A DNA stretch of 64,000 nt from Candidatus Melainabacteria bacterium (GTDB lineage: Bacteria; Cyanobacteriota; Vampirovibrionia; Obscuribacterales; Obscuribacteraceae): the NCBI GenBank assembly GCA_016716405.1, contig JADJWK010000003.1, positions 62,001 through 126,000 of the forward strand, in the 5' to 3' direction. The stretch's first letter is position 1. The number at the start of each line of letters is the position of its first letter. The notes beneath the pieces are model-generated. The model saw only the letters and a list, made by a program, of their open reading frames with translations, was not told the origin of the DNA and did not search any database. Below, in pieces: positions 1 through 8,606 of the stretch. The translations under genes and the position numbers were made by a program.

Positions 1-102
1 GATCTTTGAGATCGCTGCTGGTTTTGAGCCCGGTGAGCTCCGCTCTCAGGCTCTCGATCGTTCTGGATGCCTCGGTCTGGGCTCTGGATGCGTTTTCCTG
101 CT

Positions 103-3100
103 CTAGCTGCCGGGCTTTCTCGATGTCGGCGATTTGTGTTTCGAGGGCTCTGATCTGCTCGGCGGAGCGAGTGGCGGATTCCTCGGCTTTGCGATCTCCT
201 CTGCCGATTGTGTTTGAAGCTCGGCGAGGCTGGCTTTGAGAGTCTCGATCTGCGTGGTGGCTTGCTTTGCTTTTTCCTGGTCGGAAGAAGCGGTGCGCTC
301 GAGCTCGGCGATGCGATCGGTGAGGGTCTTGATCTCGGTCTCTCTGGTGGCAGCGTCTCGGGCCGCTTTATCGATTTCTTCCTGATGGCCGGTTTTCAGG
401 GAGGTGATTGATTCTTTGAGGAGGCGGATCTCATCGGCTGATTTAGTCTGTGCTTCTTCAGCCTGGCGAGCGTCGTTGCGGCGGGCAGTCTCGAGCTCTT
501 CGATTCTGGTGCCGAGACCGTTGACTTTGGTCTCGAGTGCCTCGGCTCTCGTTCTTTCGGTCTCGGCGATTCTTTCTTGAGCGGCTTTCTTAGCCTCTAG
601 GTCGTTGACCGAGCGCTTGAGAGTATCGATCTCGCTGGCCTGCCGATCGATCGTCTGGGCGTCTCTTTCGCTCTCGCTCTTATGGTCCTGACGCATTTGG
701 GCGATGGTGGCCTTGAAAGCTTCCATTTGCTCGATGGAGCGCGCTTGCTCCGAGGCTCTTTCCCGAGACGCCTGCTCGCGCTCGGCCACGAGCTTGTCCA
801 CGTTTTCGCTCGGCTCGGCGATGCGCTTGCGAGCTGCTTCTTCGCTCTCTGCTGTTGATTGCGACTGCTGCCGTGAGCTTTCTTCGAGTCCTGTGATTCT
901 TTCTTTGAGGACTTCAATAGTGTTGTCTTTACCCAGGGATTCTCTTTCCGCATCGGTCAGGGCTCTTTGAAGAGTCTCGATCTGGGCTCTGGATTCGGTA
1001 TCTCTTGTGGTGGCACGTTCGGACTCTTGCTGTCTGATAGTCTCGACTCGCTGTAGCTCTTGTTTCAGTGATTCTATCTGGCGAGCCGATTCGGTCTGGG
1101 AAGCGGTGTTTCGCTCTATTTCCTGCTGCCGGGCGGTCTCGAGAGTCTCGATGCTGGTCTTGAGCGAATCGATCTGCTCCCGGGCACGCTGGCTCTCGCG
1201 GGCGGTCGCTTCCTGCTCTTGCTTCCTTGCAGCTTCCAGCGCTCTCAGGCTCTCCTCCAGGGTCTTCACTTCCTGGGAGGATTTTCCCGATTCATGCTCG
1301 AGACGGGCGATGTCTGCTTTGAGAGTCTCGATCTCCCGGGAGGATGCGGCATCACGAGCGGTGCTCTGCTCGCTTTCGAGGCGGCGCTGCGCCTCTAGCT
1401 TCTCGAGGCTTTCTTTCAGACCGTTTATTTCCAGTCCGGCTCTAGTGTCACGCTCTCTTGCTGTCTCTGCATCCTGGCTTCTTGCTGTCTCGAGATCGGC
1501 GATTGTTCTCTTTAGACCTTCGATCTCCTGTCGGGCCTGCTCCTGATTCTGGCCGGCTTTCGCCGCTTCCATCCGTCGGGCTTCTTCGAGCTCGGTGAGG
1601 CTCAGTTTGAGACCCTCGATTTCCTTTCTGGCATTGCTGTCGTTTGCCGCGGCTTGCTCTCTTTCGAATCTCAGATCGGTGCGTGTCTGCTCGAGATCGG
1701 CTTCCAGTCGGGAGCTTCTTGTCCGCTCTTCGCCGAGATCTTTCTGGTTTCGGGCGAGATCGCGCTCGAGCTCATTTACTCTGCCGCCCATGGCCTCGAG
1801 CTCGCGGGTTCTACTTTCTAGCTCGACACGAGTGGTCTCTCTGGCGCGCTCGGAGTCTTCCACTCTTTTCTCAAGCTCGGCAATGGATTGCTCGAGGGTG
1901 GCTTTCTCCGTCTGTCTGGCAGTCTCCTGATCGACTCTGGTTTTCGTGTCGGTCTCGATCTTTTCTTCGAGTCCTCTTACTCGCTCTTCAAGTTCCAGCT
2001 TCTCCTGCGCGGAGGCGTCTTTTGCGTCTTTCAGCTCCTGGCGTGCTGCCTGCAGGGCTTTCTCTGATTCGCCCAGGCGGGTCTCGAAACCGGTGCGTTC
2101 CTCGCTGCTGCGACGCTCCAGCTCCTGTCGCTCCAGGCGGGCTCTGTCCAGGTCGGTCCTCAGGGTCTCGACAGTCTCGCTCATGCGATCCCGCTGGCCT
2201 GCCAGATTTCTTATCTCTTCCGCCTTTCTCCGGCGAGACTCTTCCATGACCTCTTCGAGCTTCTCGGGAGTCGCTTCGACGCGCTCTTTCGAGCTGTCTT
2301 GCTTCTCGAGCAGGAGCTTGCCGCCTTCTTTGACCAGGCGGTAGCCCGCATAGCCCAGGGCGAGGGCGAGAGCCGCATCTTTGAGGATGGAGTCATCGGC
2401 GGTGGTATCGCTCCTGCTGGCTGTGGTGTCGGGGTTTGGCTCGAGGTTGTCTTGCGGAATTGTTTGAGCATCGGTTGTGATACTGTTTTCGAGATCGGTA
2501 TTAAAGCCGGTATCAGAACCTGTATCAATACCTCTATCGCGTCCGGTATCTCTTCCGGTATCTGCTTCGGTGCGGACCGGGTCCGGTTCGGTCGCTTCAT
2601 TGGCAGGAGAGTGTCCTTCGATCCTATATTGATGCGGATCTGCCGCTTCCCCGCCCTCCAGAGATCCGGCAGCATCGCCGGAATGGTGGCGAGGCTGGTG
2701 CCAGAGATTGGTGGGCATCAGGAGACGGTCGACTTTACGGCTGTTGTACTCCCGGAAGGCTGCTTTCTCCCTGTCGTTGAAGTCTTTGCTGAACTCGAGC
2801 TCGGGTCTGAGTCTCACCGCCTGATTCAGGAGCTCGACGCCCTTGGCTTTGAGAGCCGGGCTGCCGCTGGCGATCATGGTGAAGGCGGAGTCTGCTTTAT
2901 CTGTTCCGGGACGGAGATATTCTTGATAGCTGTGCCACTCGCGATCAGAGATCTGCTCGCGTTGACCCGAAAGGGCACCCAGGTCGCCGCCGGTTTTTGC
3001 TGTCTGGGCATATGCACGCTCCAGTCTGAGCTTCTCTCGAAAGAGGCTCAGGCGCTCGTCGAGGGCTCCGGTGGGTCTGTCCATGGCGCTCAGGTCGGCG

Positions 3101-3693
3101 GCGGGAGCACCGGTGGGAGCCGTTTCTCCCTCTTGCTTCTGGCTCATCTCGGCATAGGCGCTGCGGATTCTTTGCTGGAATTGCCTGTTGAACTGGAGCT
3201 CCGGTCTCAGGGTGACGGCTTCGACCAGGAGGCGCTCGCCGGCGGTGACAGCTTCGGCTTTGCCTGACTCGATCAGCTCGAAGCCCATGGTGGCACGCGT
3301 GGTGCCCGGCTCCAGATAGCGCTTGTAGGCGCTCCAGTTCTCGCGGTCTTGCTGATCAATTTGCTCGAGCGTGTTTGAAGGGGTTGTCTCTTCGGAATGT
3401 TTGTCCATGAGACTTACCTTGGACTCTACTCCGGCAAACATGGACGCGAGGAGTTGTCCGGGGTCGTTGCGGTCGGCGGCTTCTTTCTGTTGCTCGACGC
3501 CTTTCAGGAAATTATCCAGTCCGGTTGGCGCCTGTTCCTGCCCCGACCAGATCTGGGCGGCGACCCTCTGCCAGGTCTCGGTGGGTGTCGATGTCGACTG
3601 GTCGCGCTCCGGTCCGCGTTCGTTCGGCTGGGGGCTGAAGTCCGAATAGACGCTATGCGCAGGTTGCTCTGCTGATGTTCGTGGAGATGGCAT
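103..3693 (-). CDS. long coiled-coil membrane protein with two 70-residue N-terminal modules (runs off the left edge after a frameshift)
   Basis: Function unknown. Residues about 110-180 and 240-320 hold two copies of a module with the pattern W..Y..YL.PG, a GFELI-like stretch, LRPEL.F, then F. The downstream neighbour on the same strand carries the same module. An Asp/Thr-rich linker and one weak hydrophobic segment (ALALALGYAGYRLV) follow. More than 650 residues of Arg/Glu-rich heptads come next, in a loose repeat of about 28-35 residues built on EI..LK..I..LE..R. The visible frame ends at 103 with a Pro/Ser-rich tail unlike the rest. In another frame the coiled coil continues cleanly to base 1 (for example AEESATRSAEQIRALETQIA), so a frameshift near 195-235 is likely and the gene leaves the window. 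It lies 84 bases behind its paralogue, probably in one operon. A structural or scaffold role is a guess. Confidence 0.75.
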   Translation of the reverse strand: MPSPRTSAEQPAHSVYSDFSPQPNERGPERDQSTSTPTETWQRVAAQIWSGQEQAPTGLDNFLKGVEQQKEAADRNDPGQLLASMFAGVESKVSLMDKHSEETTPSNTLEQIDQQDRENWSAYKRYLEPGTTRATMGFELIESGKAEAVTAGERLLVEAVTLRPELQFNRQFQQRIRSAYAEMSQKQEGETAPTGAPAADLSAMDRPTGALDERLSLFREKLRLERAYAQTAKTGGDLGALSGQREQISDREWHSYQEYLRPGTDKADSAFTMIASGSPALKAKGVELLNQAVRLRPELEFSKDFNDREKAAFREYNSRKVDRLLMPTNLWHQPRHHSGDAAGSLEGGEAADPHQYRIEGHSPANEATEPDPVRTEADTGRDTGRDRGIDTGSDTGFNTDLENSITTDAQTIPQDNLEPNPDTTASRSDTTADDSILKDAALALALGYAGYRLVKEGGKLLLEKQDSSKERVEATPEKLEEVMEESRRRKAEEIRNLAGQRDRMSETVETLRTDLDRARLERQELERRSSEERTGFETRLGESEKALQAARQELKDAKDASAQEKLELEERVRGLEEKIETDTKTRVDQETARQTEKATLEQSIAELEKRVEDSERARETTRVELESRTRELEAMGGRVNELERDLARNQKDLGEERTRSSRLEADLEQTRTDLRFEREQAAANDSNARKEIEGLKLSLTELEEARRMEAAKAGQNQEQARQEIEGLKRTIADLETARSQDAETARERDTRAGLEINGLKESLEKLEAQRRLESEQSTARDAASSREIETLKADIARLEHESGKSSQEVKTLEESLRALEAARKQEQEATARESQRAREQIDSLKTSIETLETARQQEIERNTASQTESARQIESLKQELQRVETIRQQESERATTRDTESRAQIETLQRALTDAERESLGKDNTIEVLKERITGLEESSRQQSQSTAESEEAARKRIAEPSENVDKLVAEREQASRERASEQARSIEQMEAFKATIAQMRQDHKSESERDAQTIDRQASEIDTLKRSVNDLEAKKAAQERIAETERTRAEALETKVNGLGTRIEELETARRNDARQAEEAQTKSADEIRLLKESITSLKTGHQEEIDKAARDAATRETEIKTLTDRIAELERTASSDQEKAKQATTQIETLKASLAELQTQSAEEIAKPRNPPLAPPSRSEPSKHKSPTSRKPGS

Positions 3694-3777
3694 CAGGGGT
3701 CTGTTTGAAGAGGGTACACCGGTATCTATTCAGTGCGGACGCCTTTTAGACAGGTTTGGAAATTAGTGGTTTTGATA

Positions 3778-6039
3778 TTACCGGGCATTGATCGTGGCGC
3801 CGGAGTCGCTTTCCTGCCGGTCTTCTTCCTTGCTGGCTTCATAGGCGATGTAGAAAGCCAGAGCAGCGCTCACGATAAGAGCCGCGCCCACACCGCGAGA
3901 TACTGTTCCATTGGCGCGAGCCTCGATGTCGCCTTTTTCTCTTATCCGCTCGAGAATGTATTTGTGGGCCGCGTCTTGAACTCGCGGGCTGTTCGATCCC
4001 TCGAGGATTCCCACCACTCTTTCCAGGTTCCGGCCTTTGACCTGATCGGCCTCTATTCCGCTTCCTTTGAGTCTGGCTATCTCCTGTCTGAGGACCTCTA
4101 TCTCGTTGCTGGACAGTCGCTCGGATGTCCGATCGAGTCCCGAGATGGCCTCCGAGCCGGTTCCTGTCCGACGGTCGAATACTCCGGTTTCAGTTTGCTC
4201 GCCCTGTACACGAGGATCGAAGGTGGTGGCGTCTCCAATTATACGGGGGCGTCTTGCCGGTTCTGCCCGGTCAGGTTGGCCTTCCCTTACCGGAACCTCG
4301 ACTTTGTCAGGCTCAATCAAGGGTTCGGAAGTGCGCTCCGTGACGCGCTCCTGCTGACCTGTGCCTTCTCTTCTTTCAGTTCGAGGTCTCTCGGCTTCGG
4401 CTCTCTCGGCTTCGGCTCTTTCGGCTGCGGCTCTCTCGGATTCGGCTCTTTCGGCTGCGGCTCTCTCGGCTTCGGCTCTTTCGGCTGCGGCTCTCTCGGA
4501 TTCGGCTCTTTCGGCTGCGGCTCTTTCGGCTGCGGCTCTTTCGGATTCGGCTCTATCAGCACGGGTTTCGGAAGAGCCGTTTTCTTGCGGCCTGCTCGGG
4601 TTGATACGGCTCATGACATACTTGCCTGCTTTCAAAGAGATCACGAAGCCGGCTACGCCGAGGATGGTCATCATGGTCGGGTCCTCGTACCAGCGCTTGA
4701 GAGTCGCCTGGTCGATGTGCGGTGCATCGTCGAATTCCGGAATACGAAAGTCCTCGACATCATCGAGCTCCGGCGGTTTGAAGTCTTGAGGCGTGTCACC
4801 GGGGGAGGTGTCGTTGTCTCCGTTCCGGTCTGTGCCGGGTTCGGTCGTATCAGCATCGGTGTTAGCATCGTGACTGGTGCTTGCATCGTCAGTGGTGGCG
4901 GTAGTATCGCGCCCTGTGCCGGCGTCCCGCGCGGGCAGGATACCGGAAGTGTCCTGTTCGGGGCTGGTTCCGGTTGGATGATAACGCTCTCGCCAGCGTC
5001 GGTTCCATTCCTCAGGCAGCGGCGGTGGCATGAAGGCACGGTCTGATGCCGGCGCCATCTCGCTTTGTGGCGATGGTTGCTCGACCCTTTCGGTCGATTC
5101 GCGTCCGGCTTCCGAGCCTGCAATTCTTTGAGCGTAGCTTTCAAAGGCGCGATTGGTGGATTCGTAGAAATCTTTGCTGAACTCCAGCTCGGGAGCCTGA
5201 CGAAGCGCCTGGAGAAGGAGCTCTTTGCCGGCGCCGGCATTGCCGGAGGAGATGAGCTCGAACCCCTGTCTTGCGCTCTGCATCGAGGGAGCGAGAAATT
5301 CTTGATAGGCGTCCCATTCTCGGTCTGCTATCTGGGTGCGCATCATGGTAAGTCCGGATGTGTCGCCGCCATTCTCGGCGGTCTGGGCGATGGTGCGGTC
5401 CAGGGCGATCTTGTCGCGGAAAAGCTCCAGTCTTTTTCTAAGGATCGGGTCTGCGTCGCTGTCGAATTGCGGTAATTCGCTCCTGAAGTCCAGCAGAGGC
5501 TGACCATGGCGATTGGCGGCCATGTCGCGATAAGCTTTTCTGACATCTTCCTGGAAGGTCTTGTTGAACTGCAGCGCGGGACGTAGCCTCAGGGTTTCGA
5601 GGAGGAGCCTCTCGCCATCTTTCACGCCCTGAGCCGTGCCGCTGCCGATAAGCTCGAAGGCCTGCACCGCGCTTTTTTGCGCAGGCTCGAGATAACGCTC
5701 ATAGGTCTTCCAGTTCTCCAGATCCTGATCGTGCTCTCTTTCTGTCAGTTGAGCCCCGCCGCCGGTCCTGGCGATTTCCTCTTTCACTTCGAATCGTTTC
5801 GAGAAGCCGGTCTGGAGCTGGTCTAGAAGAGCCCGGTAATCGGTGCCGCTTTCTGCGGAGCTGTCTCCGGTTTCGGGGCGAGGCTGAGCTCGCTCAGGCT
5901 GGTAGTTCTGGAAGAGCTGATCGTCGTAACGAAATGCTGTGTCATTCCGGGCAAGCATCAGCGGTTCGCACTGAGTCTGCCCGCTGCAGGCGGAGTCTAG
6001 GATCATTTTTGAATTGAGGGGCTTGGGCCGGGGAGTCAC
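3778..6039 (-). CDS. two-module membrane protein with Ala/Glu/Arg repeats, paralogue of its downstream neighbour
   Basis: Function unknown. Two copies of the 70-residue module found in the next gene are visible: the first has NWKTYERYLEP, AFELIGSG and LRLRPALQFN, the second has EWDAYQEFLAP, GFELISSG and APELEFSKDF. A Ser/Thr/Asp-rich linker leads to a membrane segment (MTILGVAGFVISLKAG), a five-residue ERAAA/ERAES tandem repeat likely to form a rigid charged helix, a linker, and a second hydrophobic segment near the C terminus (GVGAALIVSAALAFYIAYEA). The 6039 start is GTG without a clear ribosome site; ATG codons at 6006 and 5958 are alternatives. Two membrane segments around a charged helix suggest an envelope-spanning or anchoring protein, which is inference. 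The pair arose by gene duplication. Confidence 0.75.
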   Translation of the reverse strand: MTPRPKPLNSKMILDSACSGQTQCEPLMLARNDTAFRYDDQLFQNYQPERAQPRPETGDSSAESGTDYRALLDQLQTGFSKRFEVKEEIARTGGGAQLTEREHDQDLENWKTYERYLEPAQKSAVQAFELIGSGTAQGVKDGERLLLETLRLRPALQFNKTFQEDVRKAYRDMAANRHGQPLLDFRSELPQFDSDADPILRKRLELFRDKIALDRTIAQTAENGGDTSGLTMMRTQIADREWDAYQEFLAPSMQSARQGFELISSGNAGAGKELLLQALRQAPELEFSKDFYESTNRAFESYAQRIAGSEAGRESTERVEQPSPQSEMAPASDRAFMPPPLPEEWNRRWRERYHPTGTSPEQDTSGILPARDAGTGRDTTATTDDASTSHDANTDADTTEPGTDRNGDNDTSPGDTPQDFKPPELDDVEDFRIPEFDDAPHIDQATLKRWYEDPTMMTILGVAGFVISLKAGKYVMSRINPSRPQENGSSETRADRAESERAAAERAAAERAESERAAAERAEAERAAAERAESERAAAERAEAERAEAERPRTERREGTGQQERVTERTSEPLIEPDKVEVPVREGQPDRAEPARRPRIIGDATTFDPRVQGEQTETGVFDRRTGTGSEAISGLDRTSERLSSNEIEVLRQEIARLKGSGIEADQVKGRNLERVVGILEGSNSPRVQDAAHKYILERIREKGDIEARANGTVSRGVGAALIVSAALAFYIAYEASKEEDRQESDSGATINAR
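4388..4553 (-). repeat. 15-bp tandem repeat encoding ERAAA/ERAES units
   Basis: About eleven imperfect copies of a 15-base unit (top strand resembles ggctctttcggctgc) lie inside the 3778-6039 gene. They encode a five-residue Glu-Arg-Ala repeat. Copies differ by single bases at fixed positions (ctctc/ctttc, cttc/ctgc/attc), as expected for unequal crossover or slippage. Copy number may vary between strains. Confidence 0.85.
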
Positions 6040-6143
6040 GGTTATCTATGCGGTGACCGGCTGAATTGGACAGGGAGGATAATTTTTCGCAATGAATAAT
6101 CACGAAAGTAGAACATAGACTACACAGGCGCGAACGGGCAATG

Positions 6144-6158
6144 TTAATATTGTATTAA
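6144..6158. promoter_or_regulatory. AT-rich perfect palindrome, possible operator
   Basis: TTAATA-TTG-TATTAA is a perfect 6+3+6 inverted repeat in an otherwise GC-rich window. It sits in the 278-base gap between the divergent genes starting at 6039 and 6318. Position and symmetry fit a regulator site or promoter element; no regulator can be named. Confidence 0.35.
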
Positions 6159-6208
6159 TGCCGCTTGTGTGTCCTGGCAGTTTCAGTCTTTCTCGGAAGA
6201 CGTCCCGG

Positions 6209-6237
6209 TTGCCGGGGGAGAAACGATTGTGTAAAGT
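6209..6237 (+). promoter_or_regulatory. candidate sigma-70 promoter for the LRV-repeat gene
   Basis: A TTGCCG -35 box and a TAAAGT -10 box are 17 bases apart. The -10 box follows TTGTG, which resembles an extended -10. The ATG of the downstream gene lies 81 bases further on. Confidence 0.4.
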
Positions 6238-6317
6238 AAATTCTGCATGGGTCTGGACTCCCGGCAAATTCTGCAAGCGGAAAGCAGTAGAGAGCGTTCA
6301 TCTGGAGGTGGATTTAT

Positions 6318-6827
6318 ATGAACCAGAACGCAACAGCCTGCATCGACAGATTCATCGAGACCCTCAATCATGTTCCCGCTAGCCTCGCCGATGCCGTCGC
6401 ACCGAAGATGATCGCTTACGACGATCGGCCGGTGCCTGACCTGCTCGGTATGTTATTCGAGAAAATCGATCAACGGATGCTCGAGCAGATAGCGTCCAAT
6501 CCCTGCACCCCTTCTTCGATCCTGATGAGGCTTGCCGAGCACTGCCGGTCTCATATACGAGAGGCGGTGGCCGACAATCCCTCGGCCTCGATTGAGGTTC
6601 TTATGATCCTGGCTAGAGATCAGGATTCTGATATTCGTTTTGCAATGGCTGAAAATCACAATCTGCACCCCGACTTACTGGTGGTTCTCATGGAAGACGA
6701 GAATCCTTTTGTTGTCGACCGTGCGGAGAGAACATACAGAAGGGTGACCAGCGCCTGTCAGGGTGCCGAGATACGCCGCTTCCTGAGGAGGATAGACTCT
6801 GATATCGCCGAGGTGTCCTGCACCTGA
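6318..6827 (+). CDS. leucine-rich repeat variant (LRV) protein
   Basis: Three to four helical repeats of about 24 residues span residues 50-140. Their pattern is IASNP..PSSILMRLAE, VADNPSASIEVLMILARD and MAENHNLHPDLLVVLMED, which matches the LRV superhelix family (A.NP..P...L..LA.D). Such repeats usually mediate protein binding. The N-terminal Fe-S cluster region found in some LRV proteins is missing. No signal peptide or membrane segment is seen, so the protein is probably cytoplasmic. The start is secure: GGAGGTGG lies just upstream of ATG. Another strong ribosome site (GGAGGTGA) follows for the 49-codon gene at 6865, so the two may be co-transcribed. Confidence 0.75.
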   Translation: MNQNATACIDRFIETLNHVPASLADAVAPKMIAYDDRPVPDLLGMLFEKIDQRMLEQIASNPCTPSSILMRLAEHCRSHIREAVADNPSASIEVLMILARDQDSDIRFAMAENHNLHPDLLVVLMEDENPFVVDRAERTYRRVTSACQGAEIRRFLRRIDSDIAEVSCT

Positions 6828-6864
6828 CGGTTCTGGAAACTGGGATTTCGGGAGGTGATTATCG

Positions 6865-7014
6865 ATGGTCGCCGTTTTTGCTCACGATTCGATTGTCGAA
6901 ACGGTAGTCGACAGAGGATCAGACATCGGAAAGATTGACGAGCCGGACGAGAATGTCCTGCTGTGGTTTTTCGCTATCTTTTCGGTCCTGGGTATCGCCA
7001 TTGTCATGGCATGA
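6865..7014 (+). CDS. 49-residue single-pass membrane peptide
   Basis: This short gene has a near-perfect ribosome site (GGAGGTGA at 6851-6858, six bases before ATG) and ends in TGA. The product has an acidic N-terminal half and a hydrophobic C-terminal half (LLWFFAIFSVLGIAIVMA) that can span a membrane once, ending right after it. It lies 37 bases behind the LRV gene and converges on the kinase. Size, acidic head and tail anchor resemble many small regulatory membrane proteins, but no family is recognised. The strong ribosome site is the main reason to believe it. Confidence 0.6.
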   Translation: MVAVFAHDSIVETVVDRGSDIGKIDEPDENVLLWFFAIFSVLGIAIVMA

Positions 7015-7029
7015 GATCTTTAGATTCTG

Positions 7030-7903
7030 TCAGAGCGCCTGCAATGCCTGCCGCATTTCGGCGGCGGATTGATACCGCTCTCCCGGCTCCTTGGCCATGG
7101 CTGTCCTGATGATATTTTTGAGAGTCTCGGGCAGCTCGATATGAGGAGGAGCCCGATCGAAGCTCAGACCTGATCTCTGTACCTGATTGGTCATCGTCTC
7201 CCGGGGCGTCGCTCCCGGTACCGGTGCCAGACCGGTAAGGGTTCGAAACATCACACAACCCAGAGAATAGATATCCGAGCGAGCGTCCACCTGACCGCCA
7301 AGACACTGCTCGGGGCTCATATAGGCAGGAGTGCCGGTGACGTAGCCCTCGAGAGTCACCTTTTCCTCTTTCGCTTTATCGGCGTCGATATGCCTGACCA
7401 GTCCGAAATCGACGATTTTGACGGTTTCACTGGCGGTGCCGAAATTGGCCAGGATTATATTGCTCGGTTTTATATCACGATGCACCAGACCTCTTTCGTG
7501 AAAGTGCTCGAGTCCGTCCAGCACTTGAATGAAAATAGGGATCGCCTTCTCGTAGGGAAGCGGTCCGGAGCGGCGGATGACCCGTCTGAGAGTCTTGCCT
7601 TCCACGAGCTCCATGACGATGAAGTAGCTGCCGTTCTCGGTGCAGTCGAACTCGATCATCTTGACGATATTGGGGTGGTCGAGAGCACCGGCTGCTTTTG
7701 CCCTCTCGCTTGAAACGCTGGAGCGCTCGCTCGTCGGAGGAGAACTCTTCGATGAGGACTTTGATGGCATATCTCCTGCTTTCGTCTGCCGTGCTCGAAG
7801 CCCGGTACACGATTCCCAGGTGACCCTGCCCGAGTTTCTCCTCGAGTCGATACTTTCCGGCTAGCAGACTGTCGAGCAAGGGAGAGCTCCCGACCAGATC
7901 CAT
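7030..7903 (-). pseudogene. Hanks-type Ser/Thr protein kinase, interrupted by a frameshift
   Basis: The two halves of one kinase domain lie in different frames. The N-terminal half (start 7903) has the glycine loop GQGHLGIVY and the ATP-binding lysine in YAIKVL. The C-terminal half has HRDIKPSNI (catalytic loop), DFG, a MSPEQ activation segment and subdomain IX DIYSLGCVMF. They join if one base is removed from the CCC run at 7701-7703, which restores FKREAKAAGALDHPNIV. The domain is otherwise complete at about 290 residues and ends without a membrane segment or sensor domain, so it would be a soluble kinase. The lesion is either a real inactivation or a one-base sequencing error; otherwise intact motifs favour a recent event or an error. 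Confidence 0.85.
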
Positions 7904-7977
7904 GCCATTAGATCTACCCTGACGCCGCTATCGGCGAAACGCGCCGAGCCGGACCGGACATCCCGTTGTCGGGCAGC

Positions 7978-8011
7978 GACGAAGCAAGAAGTCCATGCTT
8001 CTTGCTTCGTC
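7978..8011. terminator. 14-bp perfect hairpin downstream of the NPPG-repeat gene
   Basis: GACGAAGCAAGAAG and its exact complement flank a six-base loop. The hairpin lies 28 bases past the stop at 8039 (minus strand) and about 75 bases before the kinase start. There is no T-run after it, so it may be a Rho-independent-like hairpin, an mRNA-stabilising stem or a protein site. Confidence 0.45.
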
Positions 8012-8038
8012 CGGCCGGAGGTGGCTTTCTGCTGGCGA

Positions 8039-8419
8039 TCAATAGAAGCGGGTCTGACCGGGACCCGGGGGATTGTACACCCAGCCCTGACCGCGACCGC
8101 CCTTGACCCCGGCGGGATTGTAGTGCCAGAACTTGCCGTGACCGGCGCCGCCTGCAGGTCCGGGGGGATTGATCCGGTTACTGGTGCAGTTGTTGCCGTA
8201 GTTCGTCTTGTTGTAGTTGACGAACTTGACCCGACCGCGACCGGGGGGATTGTAATTCCAGCCTTTGCCGCGACCGCCCCTGGGACCGGCGGGGTTGTAA
8301 TGCCAGAACTTGCCGTGACCGGCGCCGCCGGCGGGCCCCGGAGGGTTGTAGCTCCAGGCTTCCTGGGCTGGGACGGTAAGCGCGATGCCCAGGGCCGCGA
8401 CCATCAATTGCCATTTCAT
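8039..8419 (-). CDS. small secreted Gly/Pro/Asn/Tyr-repeat protein
   Basis: The 126-residue product starts with a signal peptide (MKWQLMVAALGIALTVPAQEA) cleaved near AWS. The mature part is two near-identical blocks of about 35 residues with the order NPPGPAGGAGHGKFWHYNPAG, GGRG.GW, YNPPG, separated by a short spacer (VNYNKTNYGNNCTSN). It is rich in Gly, Asn, Pro, Tyr, Trp, Arg and His with one Cys, so it is likely extended or disordered and cationic. No family is recognised. Possible roles are cell-wall, matrix or metal binding, all guesses. A good ribosome site (AAGGAGAT) supports the ATG at 8419. The two blocks also match at DNA level (8071-8174 and 8248-8352), so they arose by internal duplication. 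Confidence 0.75.
   Translation of the reverse strand: MKWQLMVAALGIALTVPAQEAWSYNPPGPAGGAGHGKFWHYNPAGPRGGRGKGWNYNPPGRGRVKFVNYNKTNYGNNCTSNRINPPGPAGGAGHGKFWHYNPAGVKGGRGQGWVYNPPGPGQTRFY
8071..8352. repeat. internal DNA duplication in the NPPG-repeat gene
   Basis: Segments 8071-8174 and 8248-8352 are about 100 bases each and nearly the same; for example ccagaacttgccgtgaccgg occurs in both. They encode the two protein blocks. Most differences are at third codon positions, so the protein repeat seems to be under selection. Confidence 0.75.
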
Positions 8420-8577
8420 GATAAATCTCCTTTTTCAATGAATCCAGGGGGCTCATATCGCCCCTTCAACCCCTTAAACGCTCGAACCAAGTCAAGAGTT
8501 CAATGGATTTCGAAAATTTCCGGAGATTTTTTCTCGACCCCCTCAGTTACCGTCTTTTCCTCACGAATTCCTGAGCT

Positions 8578-8606
8578 TTGAGATCTATCATCATCTTGTG
8601 TAAGAT
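8578..8606 (+). promoter_or_regulatory. sigma-70-type promoter of the 8648 gene
   Basis: TTGAGA (-35) and TAAGAT (-10) are exactly 17 bases apart, with TTGTG before the -10 box. Start of translation is 42 bases after the -10 box. This is the clearest promoter in the window. Confidence 0.6.

Noticed and set aside
2299..3267. Long open frame opposite the coiled-coil gene
   Set aside because: It lies antisense to a clearly coding repeat protein, has no ribosome site and a Gly/Leu/Ser-rich composition typical of shadows of GC-rich genes.
4388..4553. CRISPR-like array
   Set aside because: The repeats are contiguous 15-base coding units with no spacers; no cas gene is present in the window.
3733..5046. 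437-codon open frame on the plus strand with GSLGFGSFGCG repeats
   Set aside because: This is the antisense reading of the ERAAA tandem repeat; the minus-strand protein has conserved modules shared with its paralogue.
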